NCBI GenBank assembly: GCA_019426215.1
Contig: CM033393.1
Location: 7,536,046-7,600,045, forward strand
Direction: 5' to 3'
Origin: Buddleja alternifolia
Taxonomy: Eukaryota; Streptophyta; Magnoliopsida; Lamiales; Scrophulariaceae
Length of the DNA stretch: 64,000 bases
The position numbers and the translations under genes are program-made. The notes under the pieces were generated by a model. The model searched no databases. It was not told the DNA's origin and worked only from the letters and a program-made list of their open reading frames with translations. Each line of letters starts with the position of its first letter. Within the stretch, counting starts at the first letter, position 1. This document shows, one piece after another, positions 22,705 through 35,689 of the stretch.

Positions 22705-22839
22705 ATGTGTTTGTTAGGATTTAATGACTAAAATGTCCCTGACAGCATTAAAAAAATTATATAATCTAAAAAATTGGTTAAAATTAGATTTTTGGATCAA
22801 ATGGTATCAAGTGTGTAGATTGAGTTATATATATATCAC

Positions 22840-22974
22840 CTTAAGTGGGGTTGAAAGGGGCATGCGGAGGTTGAAAGACTGGCAAAGCTTGTAAGGCAGT
22901 GACACTGACAAAACTTTTGGTTTGCAACTGGCTTGTTCTTGAAAGCTGCTAATAGATCCTCTAAGACTGGCGAC
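22840..22974 (-). CDS. NAD+ synthetase exon 5
   Basis: 135 bp, acceptor TGCAG, donor GTGATA. Encodes VASLRGSISSFQEQASC...QSFNLRMPLSTPLK, the linker between the glutaminase and synthetase domains. Open in the expected phase. Confidence 0.9.
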
Positions 22975-23656
22975 CTGCATTATTAATCAGATGAGTGTCA
23001 ATTTATTACTTTCGATACCGTTGTTAAACTTAAATTATAGATTAAAAACTTAGACTCAGATATCGACAAATTAATCTTGCATAAGGCATAATTAAGTGAA
23101 CATAAAATAATAATTCAGACTGGAATAGAACTCACTAGTCACTACAAGGACAAACGCCAAATTAGCCTTGGAAAGAACTACTTAATTATGCTAATTTATA
23201 TTACCAACAAATCTAGCAACGAAACTTTTCACTAGCTATTATCGAGCTTAGATCATCTCGTAAGAATTTTTATTCGTTGTTGATTTGCAAGGTAATCACT
23301 AACAAAATATTTTGGCGCTGATCAGCAAGGAATAATTTCATTTCTTATAAATGTGAGAAAGAACCTTTTTCGTTTGCAATGAATAAACCATTTGTTGCAG
23401 AATCTGATGCTAATATATTTGAAGGATTAAAAATATAATTAATCTGGAAGGAATGTTTTCACAGATAAATTTGATGTTCAAGAAATAAGCAATAAAACTT
23501 TACGTTGCTAGATATTTCTAATGATTTTCTTACAACTCAAAATGACAGTTATTTCCAATTGTACCTAATTAGTCACTTAACAATAATACACATTAATTAC
23601 ACGAAAGTACCAACAATAGAATTTTAATAATATAAAACATTGATGCACAAAAAGTA
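22975..23656. other. Intron 4
   Basis: AT-rich non-coding DNA. A lone CACTACAAG at 23142 has no partner. Confidence 0.5.
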
Positions 23657-23797
23657 TGAAAATTCTAGCCCAGACCCGGCTTGGCCGCACCCATGTGTAT
23701 TTCACAAGGAGAGTGTATTACACTTTCCATATAATTGGTAAGTTATTTTAAAAAATATACATGGGTGTGGCCGAGCCGAGAGCGGGCTAGAATTTTC
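23657..23797. mobile_element. Small MITE in intron 4
   Basis: Inverted termini GAAAATTCTAGCCC and GGGCTAGAATTTTC with inner pairing (gcacccatgtgtat / atacatgggtgtg). Confidence 0.7.
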
Positions 23798-23864
23798 CAA
23801 CAAAGTATAACCAGATGTCTGCATAACCTACACCAAACAAATATCTAAATATAAAAATGCGTAC

Positions 23865-23968
23865 CGCATCTAAATCTACTTGAGCAACCACAAGTTCGGC
23901 ATCCTTCAAGGAAAATTGTGAACATTGGGCAACCACATCTCCGTTCACAACAATACAAGAGCATCCAT
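23865..23968 (-). CDS. NAD+ synthetase exon 4
   Basis: 104 bp, acceptor CACATAG, donor GTACGC. Encodes [20 protein letters not shown] and then [15 protein letters not shown], the end of the glutaminase domain. Confidence 0.93.
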
Positions 23969-24116
23969 CTATGTGAATTAAAAAGCTAGTTATCAAACAA
24001 AAACATCCTTGAAAGACTACACATGATGCTATATTCAAAAATTGTGTTTCATCTCTTATTTCATTTACGTGTAAACATGTTAAGTAATATAAATTTCACA
24101 TCTCTTGTATACGTAC

Positions 24117-24340
24117 CATAATAAAGGCGTCCACCGTCACATCCTTGTTGATTACTATACATATATACTCCTCCACGGTTACGTGTAGCACCTATAATAG
24201 CACCAAGCCTATCATCAACCTTTCCCAATTCATGATGACTTCCACTACAATTCATAAATACTTCAACACCATTCAATGCCAGCTCAGTATGAGGTGCAAT
24301 TGGACTAAATAGTTCCTCGCACACTTCACCCGCAATAGCC
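24117..24340 (-). CDS. NAD+ synthetase exon 3 (nucleophile Cys)
   Basis: 224 bp, acceptor ATTCAG, donor GTACGT. Encodes [20 protein letters not shown] and [20 protein letters not shown]...[20 protein letters not shown]. The Cys of VCEEL aligns with the nucleophile of the amidase family. Confidence 0.95.
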
Positions 24341-24791
24341 CTGAATTATGGCAAAATGAAATTAACATTATGTTTGGTTCAAAAATATTATTAAAAAAGA
24401 AGAAGAAAATAATAGACTAATTCGAAAAAACTTCCTTTTCCTCACCATAATTAAAGAACTGTTCACACTACGTTTATTCAACTCTTATATTTCTCAATTA
24501 GATTTATTATTTAATCACAATTGTAAAATTATTTTATAGGAAACATTTGAAATCAAATTAATAGTTTAGTTTCATATTTAGTTCTGTTTTTTAGTGGTCA
24601 ATTTATTTTGGAGTTTTCCATGCATAACAATCAAATAAAGGAAAGTACTAGTTTTCAAGAAAATTGATTTCCTCATTAACAAACTTTAAAAATTTAGATT
24701 TCTTTGATTGTCTTTTTTGTTTTTCCAGTATTTTCTTTTTCTCCGTCAATTTTTTTAATCAAACATAGTGTATATATAGTTTCAAACTATG

Positions 24792-24825
<34 letters not shown>

Positions 24826-24851
24826 GTGTGTGTATATAATGTGATCATTAC
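24341..24851. other. Intron 2
   Basis: AT-rich non-coding with a TA array near 24790-24835. Confidence 0.7.
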
Positions 24852-25157
24852 GTGTCTAAAAATTGGATGTATCTGTAGCCAAAAGGTACAGTTGTTTGTG
24901 ACAAAGCCCGAGATAAATGAGTTGGAAGCACAAAGTCGTCAAAATGGTCTTTTTGCTTCCATGTCGTAAACCATCTAAGTTCCCTGTAGTGTCCATCATT
25001 TGCAAGCCACATCTTTGGCCTTATCATCACTATTTTCCTATTCATGCACAACACTTGACAATTGTAACGCTCTGACCCTTTCATAACAGGCATACCAAAG
25101 CTACACAATATGCCATCCGTCCAATCACCGACTAATAACTCGTTTAAGCACTCCCAC
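24852..25157 (-). CDS. NAD+ synthetase exon 2
   Basis: 306 bp, acceptor TTTGCAG, donor GTAATG. Encodes [20 protein letters not shown]...[20 protein letters not shown] and then [20 protein letters not shown]. The Lys in RPKMW aligns with the catalytic Lys of the amidase. Joins exon 1 in phase. Confidence 0.95.
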
Positions 25158-26740
25158 CTGCAAAATCATTACATTATAGCATATTTAACTAAATTGATTA
25201 CTTTTAATCTATAATACACGGATACAGATATATATATGATACGACACGAATACGAAATATGATAAAATCTAAAATTTTAGAATATGTTAAGTTGAAGATA
25301 CTTGTGTGTATATGCATATAAAATATTCAAAAATAAATTTAATTCCATAAATTCATTGACATAATTAAAATTTTGTCTTAGGTCTTTAAATTTCTTCCCT
25401 ATTTGTTTAACTTTTAAATTTTAAAGTTTAAAAAAAGACCAAAAATATTATCTCTTTTCTTACCTTAGCCCAAAAAGTATTTTATAATATTAAAAAATAT
25501 TTTATCTAGTATCTAAGGCGTGTCGGATACTTTAAATTTTATATTTGATACTGTATCTAGAATTTTCTCTTTATTTTGGACACTTAAAAAAATTTCCAGA
25601 CGGAGATAGTTTTAGGAGATTTTAGGAGTATCCATGCATCATAACTTTTGATTGAAATGAAATGAATTTATCCTCATTCATCCTATAGTACAAAAAATAA
25701 TATTGATTAGAAGTACGTATCTGATAAGTAAATATATTAACATCTATAATAAGTTAACATAATCTATCTATCTATATATATATATATATATATATATTAT
25801 TAAAGCAATTACATATATATTTGTATATAATTAGTCATGTATTTACGGATATGCAATACATCATAGCAAATAGTTAAATATTATTAGTTAAGTCATGTAC
25901 AAAAAGAATCAATATTGTTCGTCAATAGTCGATTTCAAATATATTTGCGATATGTTATGTTTAAACATAATATATCTATTGAGATGTATGTCTATATGTT
26001 TCAATATAAATATTTCCTATAATACAAAAGATAATATTGTTAATAAAACATCTTATTAATAATCTAATGTCTACAAGAATTTAACATAGTCTCTCTCTCT
26101 CTATATATATATATGTGTATTGATTAAGATATTACATATTTTACTATAACTTGTGTATTTATAGATGTATAATATGTTAGTGTACATATAGCTCAACCCA
26201 TGTTTGTATAGTTAGGGCTCCGTTTGAATTACATTTCTCTCTCTATATATACATTGTATTGTAACCTTGTAAATCAGTTAGAAATATACATTAAATTTTT
26301 ACATAATTCTTCTATCTTACGTACCTAAGAATTATATCATGATATCAGTCACCGAGAATTCTGACACTATGATGTCACCTACCACCTTCATGGCATCTAT
26401 AGCCACCTCTGACTCGGCTCCACCACCGTCTGGTATCTTTACCGCCCCCGCTTCTATTTCCTCTATTTCTACTGCCGCTTTTCTTCTACCTCTGTCTCTC
26501 AGTTAGCCATCCTATGTTAACTCCTCGGTCAACTCCTCATCTCATGAGTTAGGCCACCCTATGTTACTGTTATCAACCAACTCTAATCTCCACTTTATAA
26601 CTTTAGCTCCAAAGGTATTGCCCATCTATAGTATCTCACGCACACTCTACCTGATATTGCTTATGCGGTACTTCGGTCAGTCAGTTCTTGCACTCTCCTC
26701 AAATGTACACTTTTAGATGGTTAAGATAATTCTTTGTCAT

Positions 26741-27283
26741 CTTCGGGGTGGTCTTGATTTTGATTTCCTTATTCGCCCCTCCTCCTTGGATTCTCTTACC
26801 GTCTATGCTAATTCTCATTGGGTCGGCTGTCCTAATAGTCGGCGCTCTATTACTGGCTATGTTGTTTAACTTGGGGATAATCTTCTCTCCTGGTCCGCCA
26901 ATAAACAGGCCACTGTATCAAGGTCTAGCACTAAGTTTGAGTACCATTCGATTGCCTGTGATGTTGCTAAGACTTGCTGGTTGCGTTATATTCTTCGTGA
27001 TCTGTGCGTCTTCCTTACTCACCCAGTTCGCCCCTACTTCCACAATATTCATGAGTTTTATCTTGTTCTCAATCCTTTGTTTCACGCTCATAGGAAACAC
27101 ATTGAGATTGATTATCACTTTGTTCGGGAAAAGGTCGTTGTTAGAGATGTTTTGGTAAAGTATGCTCCCACTGCTAATCAGATAGCTGATATTTTCAACA
27201 AAGCTTTACCTGCTCCGAAGTTCGCACAGTTACGGGTCAATCTTCACGTTAGTCCTACTGTTCAAATCGCGAAAGGGTGTTAG
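26741..27283 (+). pseudogene. Ty1-copia RNase H remnant, copy 2
   Basis: One frame reads GCPNSRRSITGY, LGDNLLSWSANKQ, HIEIDYHFVREKV and VKYAPTANQIADIFNKALP to a stop, the C-terminal half of copia RNase H. A TAA interrupts it after GYVV. It keeps the 12 bp that copy 1 has lost. Confidence 0.8.
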
Positions 27284-27353
27284 TGTACATAAAGTCTAGC
27301 TCATGTTTGTATAGTTAGGGCTCCGTCAAGGTTACATTTCTCTCTATATATAC

Positions 27354-30205
27354 TGTGACCCCTAGTTTTTTTTTTTCCATCTATTTTATTCTACAATAAT
27401 AATTAGATCAATAAATTTATTTTTTATAATTAGTAATATATATATATATGATTTAATATTTATGATCCCTAATTTTATTTTGTTATTAGAAGGGCTTTTG
27501 CTAAATATCTTAGATTTGTATATCTTTTAAGAATCCTAGTGTAAATATAAGATTCCTAGAGATGTAATTCTTCCTTAGTCCCTATTTCTCCTCTTCACGT
27601 AACTTCCCCCAAATCTTTCTCCCACTACTTCTCTCCCTTCATACACATTAGTTTTTTTAGACTAGGAAAAGACAAGTAAATAAAAGTTGGTGAATATCAT
27701 CTCATAGAAAGACAGCACAAAAGAAAAACAAGAAAAGGTTGACAACAATTTTGAACTTGGATTTGCAGAAAGAATATGAGTATAGAAAGACAAAACTTAA
27801 GGTAATCTTTAGCTACTTCTTTTAATAGGTGTAAATACTTCTTGTTTTATGTTTTACAGCAAAGTATGTGCTATTAGATGACAAATTACTATTATAGTTA
27901 GGTTTTGTTTGTTGTTTATAGAAACGTGGAATCTAGAGTTTATGTTTCGGGTTCAATTATTCAACAAAACGCGTGCATTTTATGTAAAAAGAAACTTCTG
28001 TTAATTTCTTATGTGTTATCTGTATATAAATAAAATTTATGATTTATTGACTTATGACCAATTTTATAAAATTGTGTAAATTCTGTTGCCCGTATGTACT
28101 CAGAAATCCGAGTTTAAAGATATTAGCATATTTTATGGGGTTAAATGCAAAAACCCCCTCTGTGATATAAATTTTTTGCTAAAAACCCCCCGTGATCACG
28201 AAATAGCCTAAAAATCCCCCGTGTTCTTAAAAAGTCTGCAAAAAGTCACTTTTTATAAAAAAAAAAAATAGAAAGCAATATGTGTTTTTTGGGTGATATA
28301 ATACTATTTTGCCTTTTATATGTTTGGAGAGTGTATAAATGACAAATAAACATGTCAATAAAGGTAAAAAAAACATGAAAAGTACGCTCTTTTTTTTTAT
28401 AAAAAGTGACTTTTGCAAACTTCTTAGGAACACGGGGGATTTTTAGGCTATTTCGTGATCACAGGGGTTATTTAGCAAAAAAGTTATATCACAGGGGTTT
28501 CTTTTGCATTTAACCCTATTTTATGTTGTCTTTTGACCACCAAAATTTTTTTGGGCATACAACTAAGAGTTTTGAATGTTTATACCAAGTTTTACATTTG
28601 TTGGATTTGTGAATTTGTTAATAAATCTCATAGAGTGTGACCGCCAGAAACTGGCAGGAATTTGCAACCTTACTTTTGAGGCTTGATTAGACAACTTATA
28701 TATTTTATACAATTACGACATTTTTATTGGAGTATTAACATAGTATTTTGAGTCATTCTGAAAATTTGTAGAGTTTTTCAATATGTATAGTATTTTATAA
28801 AATTAATTGAACTAGGTTGTCCACTTGTATATATATATTAAGATAAATGTTCGTTTTTGAGTTTTAGCACACGAATAATGGTATATGGTTTCTAAATTTG
28901 TTTTTTAAAATCTATTTGTCTGAAACCTACTTAATAATTTTTTCATAAATGTTATAATTTTATTTTATTTTCTAAAATTTGTTAAAATAACCTGTCAGAT
29001 TATAGAATCCTTTTGGTAGGTTAGTTAAATTAGGAGGAGGAGATGTCATGGGTAGATTGTATGTGAATTCTTAGGACCAAACCTGAATTGGTTATTAATT
29101 TTGCCTCAATAGGAAGCATAACTAACTTCCCGGCATCTAAACAAGTTTGAAGTTATCGTATTCGGTGAGTGCCCCTAAATTGTATATTAGTATCTTTCAA
29201 ACTGGAAGTATTATAAGTGTCTATATTTTTAACTGGTATATATATTTTATGAAAAATTCTTTCTTCTAGAAGTTGTGGAGGTTGTTTATTTCTTTAATTC
29301 ATGTTTTACAAGATATCTTGTTCGTTTATCCACAATTTTTAAATTTGTCTTGTTTGTGATGATCAATGACTAGTATGGCTCTTTTCAGATCTATTCTGTT
29401 AGTTGAATTCAACTTAACTTGGGTACAGAGGGTACCACGGGGCGGAAGTTGACTTGCCAATTGGACCCCGAGTCCCCATGGTTATTCCTTCACAACGCAC
29501 AACATAAGTCGTTTGTGGTTGTGTTGGGTCTTATTTTTCACATGTACTCGAGCATGTGTTTTTGTTTGGTACGGTAGCTCCTTATCCAGAGTGATAAGGT
29601 GGTCTGCCACTATTGGTTGTGAGTATAAGGTTGTCTGATATCAATAATATGGTATTTGATCATCATAATCATAATCAATCTTTCAAATGCTTTTATCCCT
29701 TTGCGTTTATGAACATTATTTGGCAATGCATTCTGTTTCTGTTTGATGTTCATAAACTGTCTAAAATCTTTACTTTACGTCTGAATCGTTCTAAAGATGC
29801 TTTTGTAAAATGATTCTTAGTTATGTTCACGTTCTAAGAATATTATAAGTATTTGTTAAATACCTCACGCACATTGGGCATTCGCTAAGTTTTTTACTCA
29901 CGTACTCTAAAATTTACTTCATTCCTTCTAACATTAGATGATCAATTAGATGAGATCGTGGACACTCATCTAGAGCTGAGTGATGTCTGAACGTATTATC
30001 TTGTGATAGTTAGATGTTGACTTCCTTTTTAATTTTCATAGACTTAAGATTTCTGTGGGTTGTTTTTTCTTAAGATGTTGAATTCAAATCTATCAAGAGT
30101 ACATGTTTAAGTGATTTCAGTTGTAAGTTTTATCATGGTTTTAATATTATTGGAATTCGTGCCTTGAGTTTGAACCATTTTTATGGTGAAATTTGGGGCG
30201 TTACA
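27354..30205 (+). repeat. 5' LTR of the gypsy-like LARD
   Basis: TGTGACCCCTAG... to ...TTTGGGGCGTTACA. It contains the MITE 28137-28517, absent from the 3' LTR. Confidence 0.85.
28137..28517. mobile_element. Fold-back MITE with 7-bp target duplication, copy 2
   Basis: Same element as 10218-10591. Flanks ATTTTAT at 28130-28136 and 28518-28524. The empty site near 33435 reads agcatattctatgttg. Confidence 0.85.
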
Positions 30206-30208
30206 GAG

Positions 30209-30220
30209 TAGTATCAGAGC
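30209..30220 (+). other. Primer binding site (initiator Met tRNA) of the LARD
   Basis: TAGTATCAGAGC, one mismatch from TGGTATCAGAGC, the usual plant PBS, four bases after the 5' LTR. Confidence 0.75.
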
Positions 30221-32656
30221 TTTGGTTTATTCCTGAGCTACGCTAGGATAGGTTCCTTGGACTTTGAGTTTTGGACTACCATATCTTAGGCCTTGCTCGA
30301 TGTTAAGGTTTGAAATGTTACTACTAATCGCCTGACCAGTATGTGATACTTTACAATTCTGGTGCTGAGCTAAGACATATGTATGTAGGGATTGAATTGA
30401 AAGTTAGTTTGGCATAGGATTGAAATAGAGGTTTAAAAAGAAAAGGACTTAATCTGTGTGTAACTAGTGGCAACTTGGAAATATTCTTCCTAAGTTTAGA
30501 AATTCTTTAGAATTCCGCTGCGTAATGATGATCTCTTTTAGCTTTATTTTATTCCTCTTTTTTCTTTTGTTTAGATATTGATTGATAAAAATCTATTTCC
30601 TCTTGTGAATTAGATAAAAAATTATGATATGAAGCTTCAAGTAAATGATAGAGACCTTGAATGCAACCGGTGATTGTGAATGGGGATGCCTTAGACACTC
30701 TACCACGTATTATTAAGCTTATTCATAGGCCAAAAAATTACTATTATCCTAATTCTATGCGAACTACTAACATTATTCTTTATTGTCAGGTGGAGGATAA
30801 AGATGCTATTCAATGGGAACATGATAGTCTTGCACGTGGGTATGCAAGTTTAGATCATCATCCGCAAGGACATCTCTGTAAGCGTGGGGCATTCCTTCTA
30901 AGGTGTGAGTGAATTTATCTACGTTAGTTATACTATCTCTATATATAAATTTTTATCTTCTCTCCTTGAACACACACACACATCTGAGATTGAGACGTTA
31001 AGAGAAAAGAAAAGTCGCAACAAGACCCCTTTATTGATTTATCCATGTAGAAGGATTAAATTTGTACTGATGCAAGTTGTTTTTCAGAATCTTTTGGCCC
31101 CATATTTGTTTTGGTTATCTTTTTGCTTAATTAAAACTTCTCTCTTTGAAACCAGTTAATTATTTACTTAGAACTTCTTTGCCAGTGGAAAGAGAAAACT
31201 AGTTGCTTCTTTATTTAAAACTGCGACTATCATTAGATATTGAATAACTACGAAATTCTTTTGTCCATATAGTTGACAACTAAGCACAAATCTTTTTGAA
31301 TGATGTTTATTCTTTTCTTAAACCGCAACCAAATGACACACATTGGGTTTACTATAGTCTAGTTGAAAACGTGTATAAAGTATTCTTCTCAGTTTCAGAT
31401 TGATCATAATGATTTTTCTTATTAATTCCTACAATGATATTACCAGTTGAAGCTGATTTATTTTTTTATTTTTAGCTTCAACTCCAATTCATGGGCAATA
31501 ATTGACACATCGGCTTGTTTCAATTTATCTAAAGATTCATTTCAAACCTATTTATAAAAATATATTAGAAATGTGCAAGATTGATCAAGCTAGTTTATAC
31601 CAAAGCTTATCCTCATTGTAAACCATATTTTCTCCCTCTTAATCACTTTATAGTTATGCCGATACGTTCATCCCTTCTTTTGAATTAGTGTTGCCACAAG
31701 ATATTCTAGAACTAATTCAGTTGATGGTTTATTATAATTCACTTTGTCTTTACTAGTCAGCTTCAACTTTTGTGATACTATTTCCCTAACTTCAATATGG
31801 ATGGCTCAATTTTACTTCAAATAAATTTCTAGTATTGGCGATCATGTTATAAGTTGTCTATACTCGGCATTAATCTTGTACAAAAATAACAAAACATTGA
31901 TTGGTGTTCCATTTACAAACAATTGCCCTAAGTGACAGTAATATTTTTTCTCCCTCAAGTATGTCACTACATTTATTTCTCTTAATACTTACTTATTTCA
32001 AATAGATATAGCTCTCGTTATTTCGACTCAACCTTTCTAGTTTTTGTTGGACTTCTTTATCTAATAGCTAGAGCATATGTTCTCTAGTTTTCTTTGTTAC
32101 ACTAGGAGTGTCTTGTTTTGGTCCCTTATTCATCCTAATGTTGAATGGAATACACATGCCATCTCTTATGATTTCTACAAATTTCTACTGATAAGTAAAC
32201 TTAGAAAATTTGTGTTTTAAAGTTGGACCTCAAACATACCTGTGATAGATGAGGAAAAGAAGTAAACTAAACCACATTGATAGGACTTTTGAAATGGGGA
32301 GTGCCATAGAAGTCACCAACCAAACCTTTTTCGTCGAGGGTCACATTGATACCTATTACTTTATTTAGTTCGGTTTTAGAAGTACCATACAAATTCTATA
32401 TATATTTTTTTACTAAAACTAGGGATCATCTCTTCAAGTGGATTTGACATATTAAGAATTAGTAGTTCAAGTACTACACAAAAAGATACAAGAACTTCGC
32501 ATAAAGAAGATTTCATAATAAAAGTATGATGGAGGAATCAAAGGTGGAAGAAGCAACTTAGAAATGAGAGAATGAATGCGAAAACTTTAACAAGAGCTCT
32601 TCAATAACCCAAGTTAGAATTTGGGGGACCAAATTCTTTTAAGGAGGGGTAGAACG
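30221..32656 (+). other. Non-coding interior of the LARD
   Basis: No gag, protease, RT, RNase H or integrase motifs in any frame. The longest plus frame (30661-30912) has no recognised domain. A purine-rich tract aaggaggggtagaacg precedes the 3' LTR. Confidence 0.65.
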
Positions 32657-34998
32657 TGATGCCTAGTTTTTTTTTTTAATCGATCTATTCAATATTAATT
32701 AGATCAATAAATTCATTTTTTTTATAAATAATATTATATATATGATTAAATATTTATTATCCCTAATTTTATTTTTTTTATTAGATAGACTTTTGCTAAA
32801 TATCTTAGATTTGTAAATGTTTTAAGAATCGTAATGTATATATATATATAAGGTTCCTACAGATGTAATTCTTCATAACTCCCAATTTTCCCTCTTCACG
32901 TAACTTCCCCCAATCGTTCTCCCACTACTTCTCTCCCTTCATACACGTTAGTTTCTCTAGACTAGGAAAAGAAAAGTTGGTGAATACCATCTCATAGAAA
33001 GATAGGACCAAAGAAAAAGAAGAAAAGCTTGACAACGATTTTGAACTTGGATTTGGAGAAAGAATAGGCGTATAGAAGGACAAAAATTTAAGGTAATCTT
33101 TAGCTACTTATTTTATTAGGTGTAAATACTTCTTGTTTTATAGTTTACTGCAATGTATGTGTTATTAGATGTCAAATTACCATTATAGTTAGGTTTTGTT
33201 TGTTGTTTAGAGGAATGCAGGTTCTAGAGTTTAAGTTTTGGGTTTAATTATTCAACAAAACGCGTGCTTTTTTTATATAAAAAGAAATCTTTGTTAACTT
33301 CTATGTGTTACATGTTTATATATAAAATTTTGTGATTTCTTACCTTATGACCTATTTTATAAAATTGTGTAAATTCTATTGCTCGTATGTACTCAAAAAT
33401 CCGAGTTTAAAGATGTTACTGATAAGTTAGCATATTCTATGTTGTTTTTTGACCACCAAAAGTTTTCTAGGTATACAGCTAAGAGTTTTAAATGTTTGTA
33501 CCAAGTTTTACATTTTTTGGATCTGTGAAATCTTTTATAAAATTCATAAAGTGTGATTGCCTGAAATTTTTCAATATGTATAGTATTTTCTAAAATTAAT
33601 CGAACTAGGCCGCTTATATATGTGTTAAGATAATGTTCGTTTTTTAGTTTTAGCACACGATTGGTGGTATCTGGTTTTTTAATTTATTTTTTAAATCTAT
33701 ATGTCTAAAACCTACTGAATAATTTTTCATAAATTTTATAATTTTATTTTATTTTATAAAATTCTTTAAAGTAAATTGTCAAATTATAGAATCCTTTTAG
33801 TAGGTAGTTTAGTTAGGAAGAGGTGATGTCATGGGTAGATTGTATGTGAATTCTTAGGACCAAACCTGAATTGGTTATTCATTTCGCCTCAACAGTTAGC
33901 ATAACTGACTTCCTGGCATCTAAACAAGTTTGAAGTTATTGTATACGGTGAGTGCCCATAAATTGTATATTAGCATCTTTTGAACTGGAAGGATTATATA
34001 TATATATATATATATATTCAACTGCTATATATATTTTATGAAAATTATTTCTTCCAGATATTGTGGAAATTATTTATGTCTTTAGTTCATGTTTTAAAAG
34101 ATATCTAGTTCATTTCTCCACAATTTGTAAATTTGTTTTGTTTATGATGATCAATGACTAGTATAGCTCTTTTCCGATCTGTTCGGTTAGTTGGATTCAA
34201 CTTGACTTGGGTACCGAGGGTACCACCAGGCAGTAGCGGATTTTTCGGTTGGAACCCTAGTTCCTATGGTTATTCCCTCACAACGCACGACAAAAGTTGT
34301 TTGTGGTTGTGTTGGGTCTTATTTTTCTTATCTACTCGAGCACGTGTTTTTGTTTGGTAAGGTAGCTCCTTATCCGGAGTGATAAGGTGCTCTGTCACTG
34401 TTGGTTGTGAGTTATAAGGTTTTCTGGCATCAACAAACTATTATTTTATCATCATAATCATAATCAATCTTTCAAATGCTTTTACCGCTTTACTTTTGTG
34501 AACATTATTTGGTAATGCATTTTGTTACTGTTTGATGTTCATAAACTGTTTAAAATCTTTACTTTACGTCTGAATCGCTCTAAAGATGCTTTTCTAATAA
34601 TGATTCTTAGTTATGTTCACGTTTTAAGAAAATTATAAGTATTTGTTAAATACCTCACACACATCGGTATTCATTGAGTTTTTTACTCACGTGCTCTATA
34701 TTTTACTTCCCTCCTTCCAGCATTAGATGATCACTTAGACGAGATTGTGGACACTCATCAGGAGCTGAGTGATGTCTTAACGTATTAATTATCTTGTAAT
34801 AGTTAGATGTTGTCTTCCTTTTGAATTTTCATAGACTTGAGATTTATTTAGGTTGTTTTTTTTAAAGATGATGAATTCATATCTATCGAGGGTACATGTT
34901 TAAGTGATTTTGGTCGTAGGTTTTATCATGGTTTTAATTTTATTAGAATTTGTGCCTTGAGTTGAAACCATTTTTGTGGTTAAATTTGGGGCGTGACA
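32657..34998 (+). repeat. 3' LTR of the gypsy-like LARD
   Basis: TGATGCCTAG... to ...TTTGGGGCGTGACA, colinear with the 5' LTR apart from the MITE and small indels. Confidence 0.85.
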
Positions 34999-35083
34999 TA
35001 TACATTGTTTATCTTGTAAATCATCAAGAAATATACATTACATTTCTACAGAATTCTTCTATCTTACGTACCTAAGAATATCA

Positions 35084-35404
35084 TAATACTTCATTAGTAA
35101 TATAGTTCGATAATATTAATTAATAAACATTGCATAAAAAGGATAAGGATAATGTGTGTGTGTGTGTATACATATATATATATATATATATATATATTAA
35201 TTACATAGGATAATTTTGGTAATATCGTTAATAAATATATCAGATAAATATATTAATATCTAAAAGACTTTAACATATCTTTCTCTATTTATATTATAAT
35301 CAAAGAAACTACAGGTTTTTATGTCAATCATGTATTTACATGTGTTTAATAAATCATAAGTATTAGTTCAATATTATTAAATTAAGTAATGTGGCGTAAG
35401 GACA

Positions 35405-35435
<31 letters not shown>

Positions 35436-35689
35436 GATAGATAGATAGATAGAAAGATAGATAGATTATATACATAACTCAAATAGGAAAATATAATTGC
35501 ATTGATTGTAAAATTTGTTCAAAAACTTAGATATTAACATATATAAACATATATAATTAATTACGTATACAAAATATTTTTTTATTGAAATTACAGAAGA
35601 AAAATTTTTATATATAAATATACAAATATGTTAAAAAATATATTGTGTTATATATTATTTTTAAAATTTATTTTTCAAGTGAATACATT
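35084..35689. other. Intron 1, AT-rich with microsatellites
   Basis: TG/TA run at 35153-35200 and a GATA run at about 35432-35466. No gene. Confidence 0.6.

Larger units (their letters stand above)
25234..29181 (+). repeat. Segmental duplication, copy 2 (pairs with 7339-11249)
   Basis: Lies inside NAD synthetase intron 1. Here the sequence runs on past 29181 through the complete gypsy-like element, so this is the parental layout and copy 1 is the truncated derivative. Confidence 0.92.
27354..34998 (+). mobile_element. Gypsy-like LARD with 2.3-2.9 kb LTRs
   Basis: 5' LTR 27354-30205, PBS 30209-30220, PPT about 32637-32656, 3' LTR 32657-34998. The target duplication TATAC lies at 27349-27353 and 34999-35003. 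LTR ends (TGTGACCCC... and ...ATTTGGGGCGTTACA) resemble those of chromovirus-type gypsy elements. The 2.4-kb interior shows no gag or pol, so it is a large retrotransposon derivative. The LTRs are visibly diverged, so the insertion is not recent. Confidence 0.85.
26175..35083 (+). mobile_element. Decayed Ty1-copia element, copy 2, interrupted by a gypsy-like LARD
   Basis: 5' LTR 26175-26339, internal region 26340-27277, 3' LTR 27278-27353 plus 34999-35083. The target duplication TAATA lies at 26170-26174 and 35084-35088. The internal part has only a gag-like start and an RNase H end, so it is a deletion derivative. It lies antisense to the NAD synthetase gene. Confidence 0.9.

Noticed and set aside
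23142..23390. CACTACAAG suggesting another CACTA element
   Set aside because: No inverted partner end and no subterminal motif array nearby.
30661..30912. 83-codon open frame in the LARD interior
   Set aside because: No gag or pol similarity recognised; its length is expected by chance.
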